DNA from: Xylophilus ampelinus
GTDB lineage: Bacteria > Pseudomonadota > Gammaproteobacteria > Burkholderiales > Burkholderiaceae_C
Assembly (NCBI RefSeq): GCF_003217575.1
Contig: NZ_QJTC01000003.1
Location: 186,001 to 250,000 of the forward strand
Length of the DNA stretch: 64,000 bases
Reading direction: 5' to 3'
The notes beneath the pieces were generated by a model. It was not told the origin of the DNA, ran no database searches, and saw only the letters and a program-made list of their open reading frames with translations. How positions within the stretch are numbered: the stretch's first letter is position 1; the number at the start of each line of letters is the position of its first letter. The position numbers were made by a program, and so were the translations under genes. Positions 10,175-19,989 of the stretch are shown piece after piece.

Positions 10175-10849
10175 ATGTCAGACCTCATGCCCCGTCCCCG
10201 CCGCTTCGAACTGATCGCCTTCGACTGGGACGGCACGCTGTACGACTCCACCGGCGCCATCGTCAAATGCATCCAGGCCGCGGTGAAGGACGTGGGCGGC
10301 ACGGCGCCCACCGACCGCGCCGCCGCCTACGTCATCGGCATGAGTCTGGGTCAGGCGCTGGCCCACGCGGCGCCCGACGTTCCGCCCGAGCGCTATCCGC
10401 TACTGGGAGAACGCTACCGCCACCACTATGCCAAGCACTACGAAGACCTGATCCTGTTCGACGGCGTGCTGCCGATGCTCGCCGACCTGAAGGCACGCGG
10501 CCACCGGCTGGCCGTGGCCACCGGCAAGAGCCGACGCGGCCTGGACGAGGCGCTGGCCACGGTGCAACTGCGCGGGTTATTCGACGATTCCCGCACCGCG
10601 GACGAAACTGCCGGCAAGCCCGATCCGCTGATGCTGCACGAGCTGATGGAGGCCTTCGATCTGCCGGCTGACCGGGTGCTGATGATCGGCGACACCACCC
10701 ACGACCTGCAGATGGCCCGCAACGCCGGCTGCGCCAGCATCGGCGTGAGCTACGGCGCCCACACGCCCGAGGCCTTCGGCGCGCTGGAGCCGCTGGCCAT
10801 CGTGCATTCGGTCGCGGAGCTGAATGCCTGGCTCGCGGTCCACGCCTGA
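10175..10849 (+). CDS. HAD-family phosphatase, phosphoglycolate phosphatase-like
   Basis: A 224-residue HAD-superfamily hydrolase. Motif I is FDWDGTLYDS with the nucleophile Asp, motif II ATGKSRRG, and motif III/IV MIGDTTHDLQMA. The helical cap between motifs I and II is the Gph type. Substrate is not determined by sequence. It sits 74 bp behind rluC on the same strand, an arrangement common in Burkholderiales. The ATG at 10175 (MSDLMPRPRR) is preferred over an upstream in-frame ATG at 10103 whose extension is low-complexity. Confidence 0.88.
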   Translation: MSDLMPRPRRFELIAFDWDGTLYDSTGAIVKCIQAAVKDVGGTAPTDRAAAYVIGMSLGQALAHAAPDVPPERYPLLGERYRHHYAKHYEDLILFDGVLPMLADLKARGHRLAVATGKSRRGLDEALATVQLRGLFDDSRTADETAGKPDPLMLHELMEAFDLPADRVLMIGDTTHDLQMARNAGCASIGVSYGAHTPEAFGALEPLAIVHSVAELNAWLAVHA

Positions 10850-11029
10850 GCGCTGCGCAGCCCTGTGCCGGCTGTTGCGCAGGGCCAACAAAACGGCCCG
10901 AGGCGACGCCCGAAAGACCGCCTGATCTTGCGTGAGCGGCGGGATAGCCGCACCTGATACAACTCTCTCCTGGGCCTTACAGGGTCCGCTGGCATACTGC
11001 TGTCAACCCCCTCAACCCCTGAGTTCTAG

Positions 11030-12058
11030 ATGACCGAGCCGATCTTCCGCGACCCCCTGGATTCCCCTGAAAGAAAGCCTGTAGCCCAAGCGGATGGCCG
11101 GCATGATGCTATGAAAAAAGAAGCACTGTCCGCCGGCGGATGGGAGCGTGCCGCGATCGAGAAACTGGCCTTCTCCGCACTGAAGGAACAGCGCGCCGCG
11201 CGTCGCTGGAAGACCTTCACCCGGCTGGCCTGGCTGGTGTTCTTCATCGCCGGGGCCTGGATCCTGTTCCACCGCGCGACGCCCACCACCGCCAAGTCGA
11301 CCGCGCACACGGCGGTGGTCGATATCAAGGGCGAGATCGCCGAGGGCAACGACGCCAGCGCCGAGTTCGTCGTCTCGGCGATGCGCACCGCGTTCGAGGA
11401 CGACGGGGCGCAGGCCATCGTGCTGCGGATCAACTCGCCCGGCGGCAGCCCGGTGCAGGCCGGCATCATCAACGACGAGATCGTGCGCCTGAAGGCCAAG
11501 TACAAGAGGCCGGTCTATGCGGTGGTCGAAGAGACCTGCACCTCGGCCGCGTACTACATCGCCTCGGCCGCCGACCAGATCTTCGTCGACAAGGCCAGCA
11601 CCGTCGGCAGCATCGGCGTGCTGATGGACGGCTTCGGCTTCACCGGCCTGATGGACAAGCTGGGCGTCGAGCGCCGATTGCTCGCCGCTGGCGAGAACAA
11701 GGGCTTCCTCGACCCGTTCAGCCCGCAGACCGACAAGCAGCGGGCCTATGCCCTGGCGATGCTCGAACAGATTCACCAGCAGTTCATCGCGGTGGTGAAG
11801 ACCGGCCGCGGTGCCCGGCTGAAGGAAACCCCCGACACGTTCACCGGCCTGTTCTGGACCGGCCAGCAGTCGGTCGAGATGGGCCTGGCCGACCACTTGG
11901 GCAACCTCGACTACGTCGCCCGCGAAGTGGTCAAGGCCGAGGACGTGGTCGACTACACCCGCCGCGACAACGTCGCCGAGCGCCTGGCCAAGAAGTTCGG
12001 TGCGGCGATGGGCGAGGGCGCGATCCACGCCCTGAAGGCGGTGCCCGCGATTCGCTGA
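11030..12058 (+). CDS. sppA: S49 family signal peptide peptidase, membrane-anchored
   Basis: A 342-residue peptidase of the short SppA/SohB type. One transmembrane segment (about 63-81) anchors it with the catalytic domain on the periplasmic side. The likely nucleophile is Ser172 in EETCTSAAYYIA and the general base Lys224 in GENKGFLDPFSP. INSPGGSP (135-141) forms the oxyanion region. The usual SGG after the nucleophile context is SAA here, a small departure from the family. It would digest remnant signal peptides or membrane proteins. It lies 180 bp behind the HAD gene. Confidence 0.9.
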   Translation: MTEPIFRDPLDSPERKPVAQADGRHDAMKKEALSAGGWERAAIEKLAFSALKEQRAARRWKTFTRLAWLVFFIAGAWILFHRATPTTAKSTAHTAVVDIKGEIAEGNDASAEFVVSAMRTAFEDDGAQAIVLRINSPGGSPVQAGIINDEIVRLKAKYKRPVYAVVEETCTSAAYYIASAADQIFVDKASTVGSIGVLMDGFGFTGLMDKLGVERRLLAAGENKGFLDPFSPQTDKQRAYALAMLEQIHQQFIAVVKTGRGARLKETPDTFTGLFWTGQQSVEMGLADHLGNLDYVAREVVKAEDVVDYTRRDNVAERLAKKFGAAMGEGAIHALKAVPAIR

Positions 12059-12151
12059 ACGCCTGCGGCTTGCCGCGGCCGCGCACGACGAAGCCCGCGC
12101 GGTGCGGGCTGCGTCGCTTCTGGCGGGCGGCCTGCCGGCCGATGGTGCCGG

Positions 12152-13306
12152 TCAGTTCAGCGCCCGCCGGGCGCCGACGGCCAGCACCACCGCGAACACC
12201 ACCACCAGCCACAGCGCGGCGCCGAGCGAGTTGCCCTGCGCGACGAAGCCGATGATCGGCGGGCCGCCCATGAAGCCCAGATAGCCGAGCGACGACACCG
12301 CCGCGATCGCATGCGCCGGCGAGCCGCCCGGTACCTTGGCTGCGGCGGTGAAGAGCAGCGGCACGACGTTCGCGAAGCCGATGCCCGCCAGCGCGAAACC
12401 CACAAGTGCCACCCTGGGCGCGGCGGCCAGCAGCACCACAACCATCGCGAAAGCGGCTACCAGGGCGCTGGCGCGCAGCAGCACGGCCGGCGCGACGCGG
12501 GCCCGCACCCAGTCGCCGCCGAAGCGGGCCGCCGCCATCGCGGCCGAGAAGCTGGCGTAGGCCCAGGCTGCCTCGGCCTGCGGGCTGCCAAGCTCCTGGT
12601 GCAGGTAGAGCACGCTCCAGTCGTACATCGCGCCTTCGGCGATCAGGCCCAGCCCGGCGAACACGCCCAGCACCAGCAGCGTGCCGCGCGGCAGCACGAA
12701 GCCCGGGATGCGAGGCGCATCGGCGGCGATCGGCAGCGGTACCAGCATCCGCTGCGCCGCCAGCAGCACCGCGGCCGCCAGCACCACCGCGACCAGCGTC
12801 AGGTGCCCCTGCGGCCAAGCGAGCAGTACGCCGCCCACGCCCGCGCCGACCATGCCGCCGGTGCTGAACATGCCGTGCATGCCGCTCATCAGGGGCCGCT
12901 CGCCGACGCGCTCCAGCTCGGCCGCCTCGGCATTGATCGCCACGTCGAAGATGCCGTTGGCCACGCCGAATACCGCGAGCAGCATCAGCAGCGCCGGCAG
13001 TCCGGGCATGACCAGCAGCAGCGAGACGCCCCCCGCCATCGTGACGCCGCACACCCGGCAGACGCCGCGCGGCCCGTAGCGCGCGATCAGCCGGCCGGCC
13101 TGGGGCAGTCCCAGCAGGGCGCCGATGCCGGCGGCGAGCATCGCCACCCCCAGCCCGGCTTCGGTCACGCCGTAGAGGGCCCGGACCGTCGGGATGTGCA
13201 CGCCCCAGGTCGCGAACAGGAAGCCGGAGCAGAAGAACTGCACCCGCGTGGCATGCCGGCTGGCGCCCAGGGCCCGGGCGCCGCGCAACGACGCAACCCC
13301 GCTCAC
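12152..13306 (-). CDS. Major facilitator superfamily transporter
   Basis: A 384-residue membrane protein with about 12 hydrophobic segments and the MFS loop LIARYGPRGVCRVCG between helices 2 and 3. It resembles the YbjJ-like branch of unknown substrate. The GTG start overlaps the stop of the upstream methylase-family gene (GTGA at 13303-13306), so it is translationally coupled. A longer in-frame ATG start exists at 13372 but lies inside the upstream gene and adds an Arg-rich stretch. No substrate can be assigned. Confidence 0.82.
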   Translation of the reverse strand: MSGVASLRGARALGASRHATRVQFFCSGFLFATWGVHIPTVRALYGVTEAGLGVAMLAAGIGALLGLPQAGRLIARYGPRGVCRVCGVTMAGGVSLLLVMPGLPALLMLLAVFGVANGIFDVAINAEAAELERVGERPLMSGMHGMFSTGGMVGAGVGGVLLAWPQGHLTLVAVVLAAAVLLAAQRMLVPLPIAADAPRIPGFVLPRGTLLVLGVFAGLGLIAEGAMYDWSVLYLHQELGSPQAEAAWAYASFSAAMAAARFGGDWVRARVAPAVLLRASALVAAFAMVVVLLAAAPRVALVGFALAGIGFANVVPLLFTAAAKVPGGSPAHAIAAVSSLGYLGFMGGPPIIGFVAQGNSLGAALWLVVVFAVVLAVGARRALN

Positions 13307-14076
13307 GGGCCGATCGCGAAGACCGCGGGAGTGGCGTTGTCGGGCGCGCCGGGACCGGGGTGCAGGCGCCATTCGTGCACCGCGGTGCTGCGGGTGCGGC
13401 CGGTCGACAGCGTCAGGCCGTGGCTCACCGACAGCCGGGTGTTGGGCTGCAGCCCGGCGATCAGCGCCTGCAGCAGCGCGGCGTTGCGGTAGGGCGTCTC
13501 GATGAAGAGCTGGCTTTGTCCGGTTTTGAGCGCCAGTGCTTCCAGCGTGCGGATGCGGGCGGTGCGCTCGGCCGCATCCTGCGGCAGGTAGCCGGTGAAC
13601 GCGAAGTTCTGCCCGTTGAGCCCGCTGGCCGCCAGGGCCAGCAGCAGCGATACCGGCCCCACCAGCGGCACGACCGGCACGCCGAGCGCATGCGCGGCCC
13701 GCACCAACGACGCGCCGGGGTCGGCGATCGCCGGCATGCCGGCTTCGCTGAGCAGGCCGATGTCGCGGCCCTGCCGGGCGGCCGCCAGCAGCGGGCGGGC
13801 GTCGAAGCTGCCGACGGCGTGGTCGCCCTTCTTGTGCACTTCGCGCGGCAGTTCCTGGATCTGCTGCTCCTGGATCGTGGCGGCCAGCGGATGCAGCGCG
13901 TCGATGCGCTTGAGATAGGCCCGGGCGGATTTCGCGTTCTCGCAGATCCAGTGGGTGATCCGCGCTGCGCGCCGCAGCGTGGCTTCGGGCAGCGCATCTG
14001 TCAGCGGCGCCTGGGTGACGCAGCCGAAATCGAGCGGGGCGGGGACGAGGTAGAGCGTGCCGAGGGTGCTGCTCAT
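13303..14076 (-). CDS. SAM-dependent methyltransferase, tetrapyrrole methylase family (RsmI-like)
   Basis: A 257-residue protein with the tetrapyrrole-methylase fold shared with RsmI (16S rRNA C1402 2'-O-methylation). Family-like segments are GTLYLVPAPLD at the start, LLSEAGMPAIADPGASLVRAAH, and FTGYLPQDAAERTARI. The SEAGxPxIaDPG signature supports the RsmI side of the family, but the N-terminal third diverges from true RsmI. It is linked by 4-bp overlaps to maf upstream and the MFS gene downstream, so the three are one operon. Confidence 0.83.
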   Translation of the reverse strand: MSSTLGTLYLVPAPLDFGCVTQAPLTDALPEATLRRAARITHWICENAKSARAYLKRIDALHPLAATIQEQQIQELPREVHKKGDHAVGSFDARPLLAAARQGRDIGLLSEAGMPAIADPGASLVRAAHALGVPVVPLVGPVSLLLALAASGLNGQNFAFTGYLPQDAAERTARIRTLEALALKTGQSQLFIETPYRNAALLQALIAGLQPNTRLSVSHGLTLSTGRTRSTAVHEWRLHPGPGAPDNATPAVFAIGP

Positions 14077-14693
14077 GCGATCTGCACTCCCGCGGCGCGC
14101 AGCAGGCGGCAGGTGCGGATCAGCGGCAGGCCGACCAGCGCGGTCGGGTCGTCGTTGTCGATCGCGTCCAGCAGCGAGATGCCCAGGCCCTCGCTCTTGG
14201 CGCTACCGGCGCAATCGTAGGGTCGTTCGGCGCGCAGGTAGTGCTCGATCTCGGCATCGGTCAGGTCGCGGAAGCGCACCGTCACCTCGGCGATGTCGGA
14301 CGCCTCGAAGCCGCTGGCCACGCAGGCCACGGTGACGGCGGTGTGGAACACCACCGCGCGGCCGCGCATCCGGCGCAACTGGGCCGTGGCGTGCGCATGG
14401 TCGCCCGGCTTGCCGAGCGGCTCGCCGTCGAGGTCCACGACCTGGTCGGAGCCGATCACCACCGCATCGGCATGCTGCCGTGCCGCGGCCAGCGCCTTGG
14501 CCCTGGCCAGACGGATGGCGAGTGCGCGGGGTGCTTCGCCGGGCCGGGGCGTCTCGTCGACCCGGGGGGCGGCTACGTCGAACGGCAGGCGCAGCCGCAG
14601 GAGCAGTTCGCGGCGGTAGGGCGAGGTCGAGCCCAGCACCAGCGGCCGGCCTCCGGAGGGCCGGGAGAGGATGGTGGCGGTCGGAAGTGTCAT
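14073..14693 (-). CDS. Maf-family nucleoside triphosphate pyrophosphatase
   Basis: A 206-residue Maf/YceF-like enzyme that would hydrolyse non-canonical or modified nucleotides such as m7GTP. Motifs seen: LVLGSTSPYRRELLLRL at the start, VDETPRPGE, VIGSDQVVDLDG with the catalytic Asp, and the C-terminal SAKSEGLGISLLDAIDNDDPTALVGLPL. Head-to-head with yceD across a 25-bp gap. Its stop overlaps the methylase-family gene start (ATGA). Confidence 0.92.
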   Translation of the reverse strand: MTLPTATILSRPSGGRPLVLGSTSPYRRELLLRLRLPFDVAAPRVDETPRPGEAPRALAIRLARAKALAAARQHADAVVIGSDQVVDLDGEPLGKPGDHAHATAQLRRMRGRAVVFHTAVTVACVASGFEASDIAEVTVRFRDLTDAEIEHYLRAERPYDCAGSAKSEGLGISLLDAIDNDDPTALVGLPLIRTCRLLRAAGVQIA

Positions 14694-14718
14694 CCGTCGA
14701 TTCTCTTACACTGCTCCG

Positions 14719-15273
14719 ATGAAGACCGACTTTGCTGCCGACCGCCTGGACGTGCCGGCCTTCGCCCTGGCGGCGGCCACCCTGGAGGGCCGCGACGCCC
14801 TCCCGACCTTCCCTCGCCTGATGGAAGAAATCGCCGACGAACAGTCGTCCAACACTGTCGACTGGACCGCCATCGGCGAGGAGATCCGGCAAGTGGGCCG
14901 TCCGGCGCAGAACTGGCTGCACCTCAAGGTGCACGCGGTGCTGCCGCTGACCTGCCAGCGCTGCCTGGGTCCGGTCGAGCTGCCGCTGGAGATCGAGCGC
15001 TCGTTTCGTTTCGTCGAGAGCGAAGAGGCCGCGGTGGCCGAGGACGACGCGGTGGAGGAGGACCTGCTGGTCACCCAGCGCGACTTCAAGCTGCGGGAAC
15101 TGATCGAGGACGAGTTGCTGATGGCGCTGCCCCCGGTTCCGCAGCACGACACTTGCCCGGTGGAGGTTCCGATGTCGGTGCAAGACCCGGATTTCGAGGA
15201 GGCCGGGGCGGAGAAGCCCAATCCGTTCGCGGCGCTCGCCACGCTCAAATTGGCCAAGGACGGGCAGGGCTGA
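14719..15273 (+). CDS. yceD: YceD/DUF177 family protein, large-subunit rRNA accumulation protein
   Basis: A 184-residue DUF177 protein. In E. coli YceD is needed for normal 23S rRNA accumulation. The central [13 protein letters not shown] carries the Cys pair typical of the family, and a second conserved Cys lies in [12 protein letters not shown] 14719 ([12 protein letters not shown]) is chosen over an upstream in-frame GTG at 14671, which would overlap maf. It stands directly upstream of rpmF, the usual order in proteobacteria. Confidence 0.9.
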   Translation: MKTDFAADRLDVPAFALAAATLEGRDALPTFPRLMEEIADEQSSNTVDWTAIGEEIRQVGRPAQNWLHLKVHAVLPLTCQRCLGPVELPLEIERSFRFVESEEAAVAEDDAVEEDLLVTQRDFKLRELIEDELLMALPPVPQHDTCPVEVPMSVQDPDFEEAGAEKPNPFAALATLKLAKDGQG

Positions 15274-15283
15274 CACATCCGGT

Positions 15284-15289
15284 TATAAT
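15284..15289 (+). promoter_or_regulatory. Probable -10 element of the rpmF-fab transcript
   Basis: A perfect TATAAT lies 115 bp before rpmF, just behind the yceD stop. No convincing -35 was seen at 16-18 bp. It may drive rpmF separately from yceD. Confidence 0.4.
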
Positions 15290-15403
15290 CGTCTGCTTCG
15301 CGCGATTTCCCAAGCGTCTTGTGGGACCGGTTCGGACCTTCGGGCAGCCGGCCTGACTGGGTTTAGCGCATTCGCCCACTCTTACCCATTCAGGAGCCTC
15401 ACC

Positions 15404-15586
15404 ATGGCAGTTCAGCAAAACAAGAAGTCCCCTTCCAAGCGCGGCATGCACCGTTCGCACAACGCCCTGACCGTGCCGGGCGTCGCCGTCGAGCCGACCA
15501 CCGGCGAAAACCACCTGCGCCACCATATCAGCCCGAACGGCTTCTACCGTGGTCGCCAGGTGCTGAAGAACAAGTCCGAAGCCTGA
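15404..15586 (+). CDS. rpmF: 50S ribosomal protein L32
   Basis: A 60-residue L32 of the 50S subunit. It starts [17 protein letters not shown] and has [14 protein letters not shown], both L32 hallmarks. It lacks the zinc-binding cysteines of the Cys-type L32, so it is the zinc-independent form. A ribosome site (CAGGAGCC) precedes the ATG. A terminator-like hairpin lies downstream, then plsX: the conserved ribosome-to-lipid arrangement. Confidence 0.98.
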   Translation: MAVQQNKKSPSKRGMHRSHNALTVPGVAVEPTTGENHLRHHISPNGFYRGRQVLKNKSEA

Positions 15587-15603
15587 CATCGCTCAGTACA
15601 TCA

Positions 15604-15640
15604 AGGCCCGGCGCTACTGAATTCGTAGCTCGGGCCTTTG
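15604..15640 (+). terminator. Hairpin after rpmF, enclosing a family A repeat core
   Basis: AGGCCCG (15604-15610) pairs with CGGGCCT (15631-15637), followed by TTG TCTT. The loop side contains GCTACTGAATTCGTAGC (15612-15628), the palindrome of repeat family A. It probably terminates or attenuates rpmF transcription into plsX. Confidence 0.55.
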
Positions 15641-15645
15641 TCTTG
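15612..15645 (+). repeat. Family A repeat, short copy (copy 2)
   Basis: Only the GCTAC-TGAATT-CGTAGC core and a T-rich tail are kept. It is built into the rpmF hairpin. Confidence 0.6.
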
Positions 15646-15692
15646 ATGGCTGTTACCCTTCTCGGCCGCCCTGGCGGCACGGCGCCGCATTC

Positions 15693-16772
15693 ATGATCAC
15701 ACTCGCTGTGGATTGCATGGGGGGCGACCATGGTCCCCGTGTCACGCTCGCGGCGTGCCGCAAATTCCTCGACGACCATCCCGATGCGCAGCTGCTGCTG
15801 GTGGGCCTGCCAGAGCCTTTAGCCGGTTTCTCGCACGCGCGGGCCTCGCTCGTGCCCGCCTCCGAAGTCGTCCTGATGGACGACCCGGTCGAGGTGGCCC
15901 TGCGACGCAAGAAGGACTCTTCCATGCGGGTCGCGATCCAGCAGGTCAGGGACGGCGAGGCCGCCGTGGCCGTCTCCGCCGGCAACACCGGCGCGCTGAT
16001 GGCGATCGCCCGCTACCTGCTCAAGACCCTCGACGGGATCGAGCGGCCCGCCATCGCCACCCAGATGCCCAACGCCCGTGGCGGCGCCACCACGGTGCTG
16101 GACCTGGGCGCCAACGTCGACTGCACCGCCGAGCACCTGCTGCAGTTCGCCTTCATGGGCGCAGCCCTCGGCTCGGTGCTGAAGGGCGACGACCAGCCGA
16201 CGGTCGGCCTGCTCAACATCGGCGAAGAGGTGATCAAGGGCAACGAGGTGATCAAGCGCGCCGGCGAGCTGCTGCGCGCGGCGCGCGATTCGGGCGACCT
16301 GAACTTTGCCGGCAACGTCGAGGGCAACGACATCTTCAAGGGCACGGTCGACATCGTGGTGTGCGACGGATTCGTCGGCAACGTGGCGCTCAAGGCCAGC
16401 GAAGGACTGGCCTCGGTCATCGTCGGTTTCCTGAAGGAAGAGTTCTCGCGCAACGTCTTCACCAAGATGGCCGCGGTCTGCGCCTATCCGGTTCTCTCGG
16501 CGCTCAAGCGCCGTATGGACTACCGGCGCTACAACGGCGCGGCCCTGCTCGGGCTGCGCGGGCTGGTCTTCAAGAGCCACGGCTCGGCCGACGAGGTGGC
16601 TTTCGAGCAGGCGCTGGTGCGCGCTTATGATGCTGCCCGCAACAACCTCCTGCAGCGTCTGCAGGAGCGGATCGCCCATGCCGCGCCCCTGCTGGCCCGG
16701 CAGGCCGCCGTGGCGCCGGCCGCGTCCGCACTTGCGCCTTCTGCCGACATTCCGGCCGCCCTGCACAGATAA
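15693..16772 (+). CDS. plsX: Phosphate acyltransferase PlsX
   Basis: A 359-residue enzyme making acyl-phosphate from acyl-ACP for phospholipid synthesis. It begins [15 protein letters not shown], the family's hallmark. [21 protein letters not shown] and [16 protein letters not shown] are conserved active-site regions. The last 30 residues are an Ala/Pro-rich tail. It is first of the lipid genes, 106 bp behind rpmF and 4 bp ahead of fabH. Confidence 0.97.
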   Translation: MITLAVDCMGGDHGPRVTLAACRKFLDDHPDAQLLLVGLPEPLAGFSHARASLVPASEVVLMDDPVEVALRRKKDSSMRVAIQQVRDGEAAVAVSAGNTGALMAIARYLLKTLDGIERPAIATQMPNARGGATTVLDLGANVDCTAEHLLQFAFMGAALGSVLKGDDQPTVGLLNIGEEVIKGNEVIKRAGELLRAARDSGDLNFAGNVEGNDIFKGTVDIVVCDGFVGNVALKASEGLASVIVGFLKEEFSRNVFTKMAAVCAYPVLSALKRRMDYRRYNGAALLGLRGLVFKSHGSADEVAFEQALVRAYDAARNNLLQRLQERIAHAAPLLARQAAVAPAASALAPSADIPAALHR

Positions 16773-16776
16773 GAAC

Positions 16777-17778
16777 ATGAGACGCTATTCCCGCATCGCC
16801 GGCACCGGCAGCTATCTTCCGCCGCGGCGCCTGAGCAATGCGGAGCTGGCGGTCGAACTGGCGGCCAAGGGCGTCGAGACCTCCGACGAATGGATCGTCG
16901 AGCGCACCGGCATCCGCGCCCGGCATTTCGCGGCGCCCGACGTGGGCAGCAGCGACCTGGCCTTGCAGGCCTGCCAGCGGGCGCTGGAGGCCGCGGGCCT
17001 CGGCGCGCAGGACATCGACCTGATCGTCGTCGCCACGTCCACCCCCGACATGGTGTTCCCCTCGACCGCCTGCATCCTGCAGCAGAAGCTGGCCCGGACT
17101 TCCGAGGCGGCGCAGGGCATCCTGGGTGCGCCGGCCTTCGACGTGCAGGCGGTGTGCAGCGGCTTCGTCTACGCGCTGACCGTAGCCGACGCGATGATCC
17201 AGACCGGCTCGGCTCGACGGGCGCTGGTGGTGGGCGCCGAGGTTTTCTCCCGTATCCTCGATTTCAACGACCGCACCACCTGCGTGCTGTTCGGCGACGG
17301 TGCCGGCGCCGTGGTGCTGGAGGCCAGCGACACGCCCGGCATCCTGGCGAGCGACCTGCATGCCGACGGCCGCCATGTCGGCATCCTGTGCGTGCCCGGC
17401 AACGTGGCCGGGGGCCGGGTCCTGGGCGATCCGCTGCTGAAGATGGACGGCCAGGCGGTCTTCAAGTTGGCGGTCGGCGTGCTGGAGAGCGCGGCGCGCG
17501 CCACCCTGGCCAAGGCCGGCAAGACCGAGTCCGACATCGACTGGCTGATTCCGCACCAGGCCAACATCCGCATCATGCAGGGCACCGCACGCAAGCTGAA
17601 GATGTCGATGGACAAGGTCATGGTCACCGTAGACCAGCACGGCAACACCTCGGCCGCGTCGATTCCGCTGGCGCTCGACGCCGGCGTGCGCAGCGGCAAG
17701 ATCACGCCCGGCCAGACGCTGATGCTCGAAGGCGTCGGCGGCGGCTTCACCTGGGGTGCGGTGCTACTGAATTTGTAG
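16777..17778 (+). CDS. fabH: 3-oxoacyl-[ACP] synthase III
   Basis: A 333-residue ketosynthase III that starts fatty-acid synthesis from acetyl-CoA and malonyl-ACP. Catalytic Cys127 is in DVQAVCSGF; the His and Asn follow in [10 protein letters not shown] and [21 protein letters not shown] is the usual C-terminus. The last four codons and the stop (CTA CTG AAT TTG TAG) lie inside a family A repeat, which therefore sets the exact C-terminus. Close spacing to plsX indicates an operon. Confidence 0.97.
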   Translation: MRRYSRIAGTGSYLPPRRLSNAELAVELAAKGVETSDEWIVERTGIRARHFAAPDVGSSDLALQACQRALEAAGLGAQDIDLIVVATSTPDMVFPSTACILQQKLARTSEAAQGILGAPAFDVQAVCSGFVYALTVADAMIQTGSARRALVVGAEVFSRILDFNDRTTCVLFGDGAGAVVLEASDTPGILASDLHADGRHVGILCVPGNVAGGRVLGDPLLKMDGQAVFKLAVGVLESAARATLAKAGKTESDIDWLIPHQANIRIMQGTARKLKMSMDKVMVTVDQHGNTSAASIPLALDAGVRSGKITPGQTLMLEGVGGGFTWGAVLLNL

Positions 17779-17830
17779 CTAGAAGCCGGCGTTTTACGCC
17801 GGCTGCAGCCCTTTTTGATATACAAAAAAT
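17763..17830 (+). repeat. Family A repeat (copy 3), overlaps fabH stop
   Basis: GCTACTGAATTTGTAGCT, then AGCCGGCGT TTT ACGCCGGCT (17784-17804, perfect 9-bp stem), then GCAGCCCTTTTTGATATACAAAAAA. It supplies the fabH stop codon and ends 14 bp before fabD. The hairpin plus T-run could act as a partial terminator. Confidence 0.8.
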
Positions 17831-17843
17831 CACCTTTCTCCGC

Positions 17844-18794
17844 ATGGGCGCTTTCGCATTCGTTTTTCCGGGCCAGGGTTCGCAATCGGTCGGCATGCTC
17901 GACGCCTGGGACGGCCATCCCGCCGTGGCCGAGGCAGTGCAGGAAGCGTCGGACGCGCTGCACGAAGACGTGGGCCGCCTGATCGAGGAAGGTCCCAGGG
18001 AGACCCTGGCGCTCACCACCAACACCCAGCCGGTGATGCTGGTGGCGGCGGTGGCCGCCTGGCGCGCCTGGAAGGCCGAGGGCGGTGCCGATCCCATCGC
18101 CGTGGCCGGCCATTCGCTCGGCGAGTATTCCGCGCTGGTCGCGGCCGGCGTGCTGACGCTGACCCAGGCCGCGCCGCTGGTGCGTTTCCGCGCGGCTGCG
18201 ATGCAGGAGGCGGTGCCGGTCGGCGTGGGCGCGATGGCGGCCATCCTGGGCCTGGACGCGCAGAAGGTCATCGCCGGCTGTCAGGAGGTGACGCAGTCGT
18301 TCGGCACGTCGTCGTCCGAGGTGGTCGAGGCGGTCAATTTCAACGACCCGGGCCAGACGGTCGTCGCCGGCAGCAAGGCCGCGGTCGAGAAGGCCTGCGA
18401 GGCGCTCAAGGCGGCCGGTGCCAAGCGCGCGCTGCCGCTGCCGGTGTCGGCGCCGTTCCACTCCACGCTGATGCGGCCCGCCGCCGAGAGGCTGCGGCAG
18501 AAGCTGGCCGACACCGCCTTCGCTACGCCGCGCATCGCGCTGGTCGACAACATCGACGTGGCGGTGCAGGACGATCCTGCCGCGATCCGCGACGCGCTCT
18601 ACCGCCAGGCCTTCGGCCCGGTGCGCTGGGTCGAATGCATCCGGTCGCTCAAGGCCCGCGGCGCGTTAACCGTGGTGGAATGCGGCCCTGGCAAGGTGCT
18701 GGCCGGCATGACCAAGCGAATCGATCCCGCACTGGCCGCACTGGCCGTGCACGACCCGGCCACGCTGGCCGAAGCCAAGGCCCTGCTCGCCTGA
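17844..18794 (+). CDS. fabD: Malonyl-CoA:ACP transacylase
   Basis: A 316-residue acyltransferase loading malonyl onto ACP. It begins with FVFPGQGSQSVGM; nucleophile Ser91 lies in VAGHSLGEYSAL, and the catalytic His in PVSAPFHSTLM. ATG 17844 gives the conserved start MGAFAFVFPGQGSQ. It lies between fabH and fabG as in the standard fab cluster. Confidence 0.97.
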   Translation: MGAFAFVFPGQGSQSVGMLDAWDGHPAVAEAVQEASDALHEDVGRLIEEGPRETLALTTNTQPVMLVAAVAAWRAWKAEGGADPIAVAGHSLGEYSALVAAGVLTLTQAAPLVRFRAAAMQEAVPVGVGAMAAILGLDAQKVIAGCQEVTQSFGTSSSEVVEAVNFNDPGQTVVAGSKAAVEKACEALKAAGAKRALPLPVSAPFHSTLMRPAAERLRQKLADTAFATPRIALVDNIDVAVQDDPAAIRDALYRQAFGPVRWVECIRSLKARGALTVVECGPGKVLAGMTKRIDPALAALAVHDPATLAEAKALLA

Positions 18795-18831
18795 ACGCCG
18801 TCCCCGTTTCCGACCCATAGAAAAGAATCGC

Positions 18832-19578
18832 ATGTCTGAAATCGCATTAGCCGGCCAAGTAGCCCTTGTCACCGGCGCCACCCGCGGCATCGGTGCCGCC
18901 ATCGCCGCCGACCTGGCGGGCAAGGGCGTCAAGGTCATCGGCACCGCCACCAGCGACGAGGGGGCCGCCAAGATCGGCCACGCGCTCGCCGCCCATGGCG
19001 GCAAGGGCTACAGGCTCGACGTGACCGAAGGCGATGCCGTCAACACGTTGGTCGATGCGATCGTCGCCAAACACGGCGGGCTGCAGATTCTGGTCAACAA
19101 CGCCGGCATCACCCGCGACCAACTCGTCATGCGCCTGAAGGACGACGACTGGGATGCGGTGATCGACACCAACCTGAAAGCGGTGTTCCGCCTGTCGCGC
19201 GCCGTGATCCGGCCGATGATGAAGCAGCGCTACGGCCGTATCGTGAGCATCACCAGCGTGGTGGGAGCTGCCGGCAATCCGGGCCAGGCCAACTACGCCG
19301 CCGCCAAGGCGGGCCTGGCCGGCATGACCCGCGCGCTGGCCCGCGAACTGGGCTCGCGTAACATCACGGTCAACTGCGTGGCCCCCGGCTTCATCGACAC
19401 CGACATGACCGCATCGCTGCCCGAGGCGCAGCAGAAGGCGCTGCTGGGCCAGATCCCGCTGGGCCGCCTGGGCAAGCCGGTCGACGTGGCGCACGCAGTG
19501 TCCTACCTGACGAGCCCGCAGGCGGCCTACGTCACCGGGCAGGAATTGCATGTCAATGGCGGCATGTACATGGGCTGA
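18832..19578 (+). CDS. fabG: 3-oxoacyl-[ACP] reductase
   Basis: A 248-residue short-chain dehydrogenase that reduces beta-ketoacyl-ACP with NADPH. The nucleotide-binding motif is VTGATRGIGAAIA, NNAGITRD follows, and the catalytic Tyr-Lys is in NYAAAKAGLAGM. The C-terminus GQELHVNGGMYM is typical of FabG. It lies 37 bp behind fabD. Confidence 0.97.
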   Translation: MSEIALAGQVALVTGATRGIGAAIAADLAGKGVKVIGTATSDEGAAKIGHALAAHGGKGYRLDVTEGDAVNTLVDAIVAKHGGLQILVNNAGITRDQLVMRLKDDDWDAVIDTNLKAVFRLSRAVIRPMMKQRYGRIVSITSVVGAAGNPGQANYAAAKAGLAGMTRALARELGSRNITVNCVAPGFIDTDMTASLPEAQQKALLGQIPLGRLGKPVDVAHAVSYLTSPQAAYVTGQELHVNGGMYMG

Positions 19579-19932
<354 letters not shown>

Positions 19933-19989
19933 TCGGCCCGCGGGCATCCTGCCCGACTTATCTCCTAAGACAAGCAAAGGTTTTTGCGC

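Noticed and set aside
12092-12110. AGCCCGC/GCGGGCT hairpin after the S49 peptidase as an intrinsic terminator
   Set aside because: No T-run follows; it may matter between converging genes but cannot be called.
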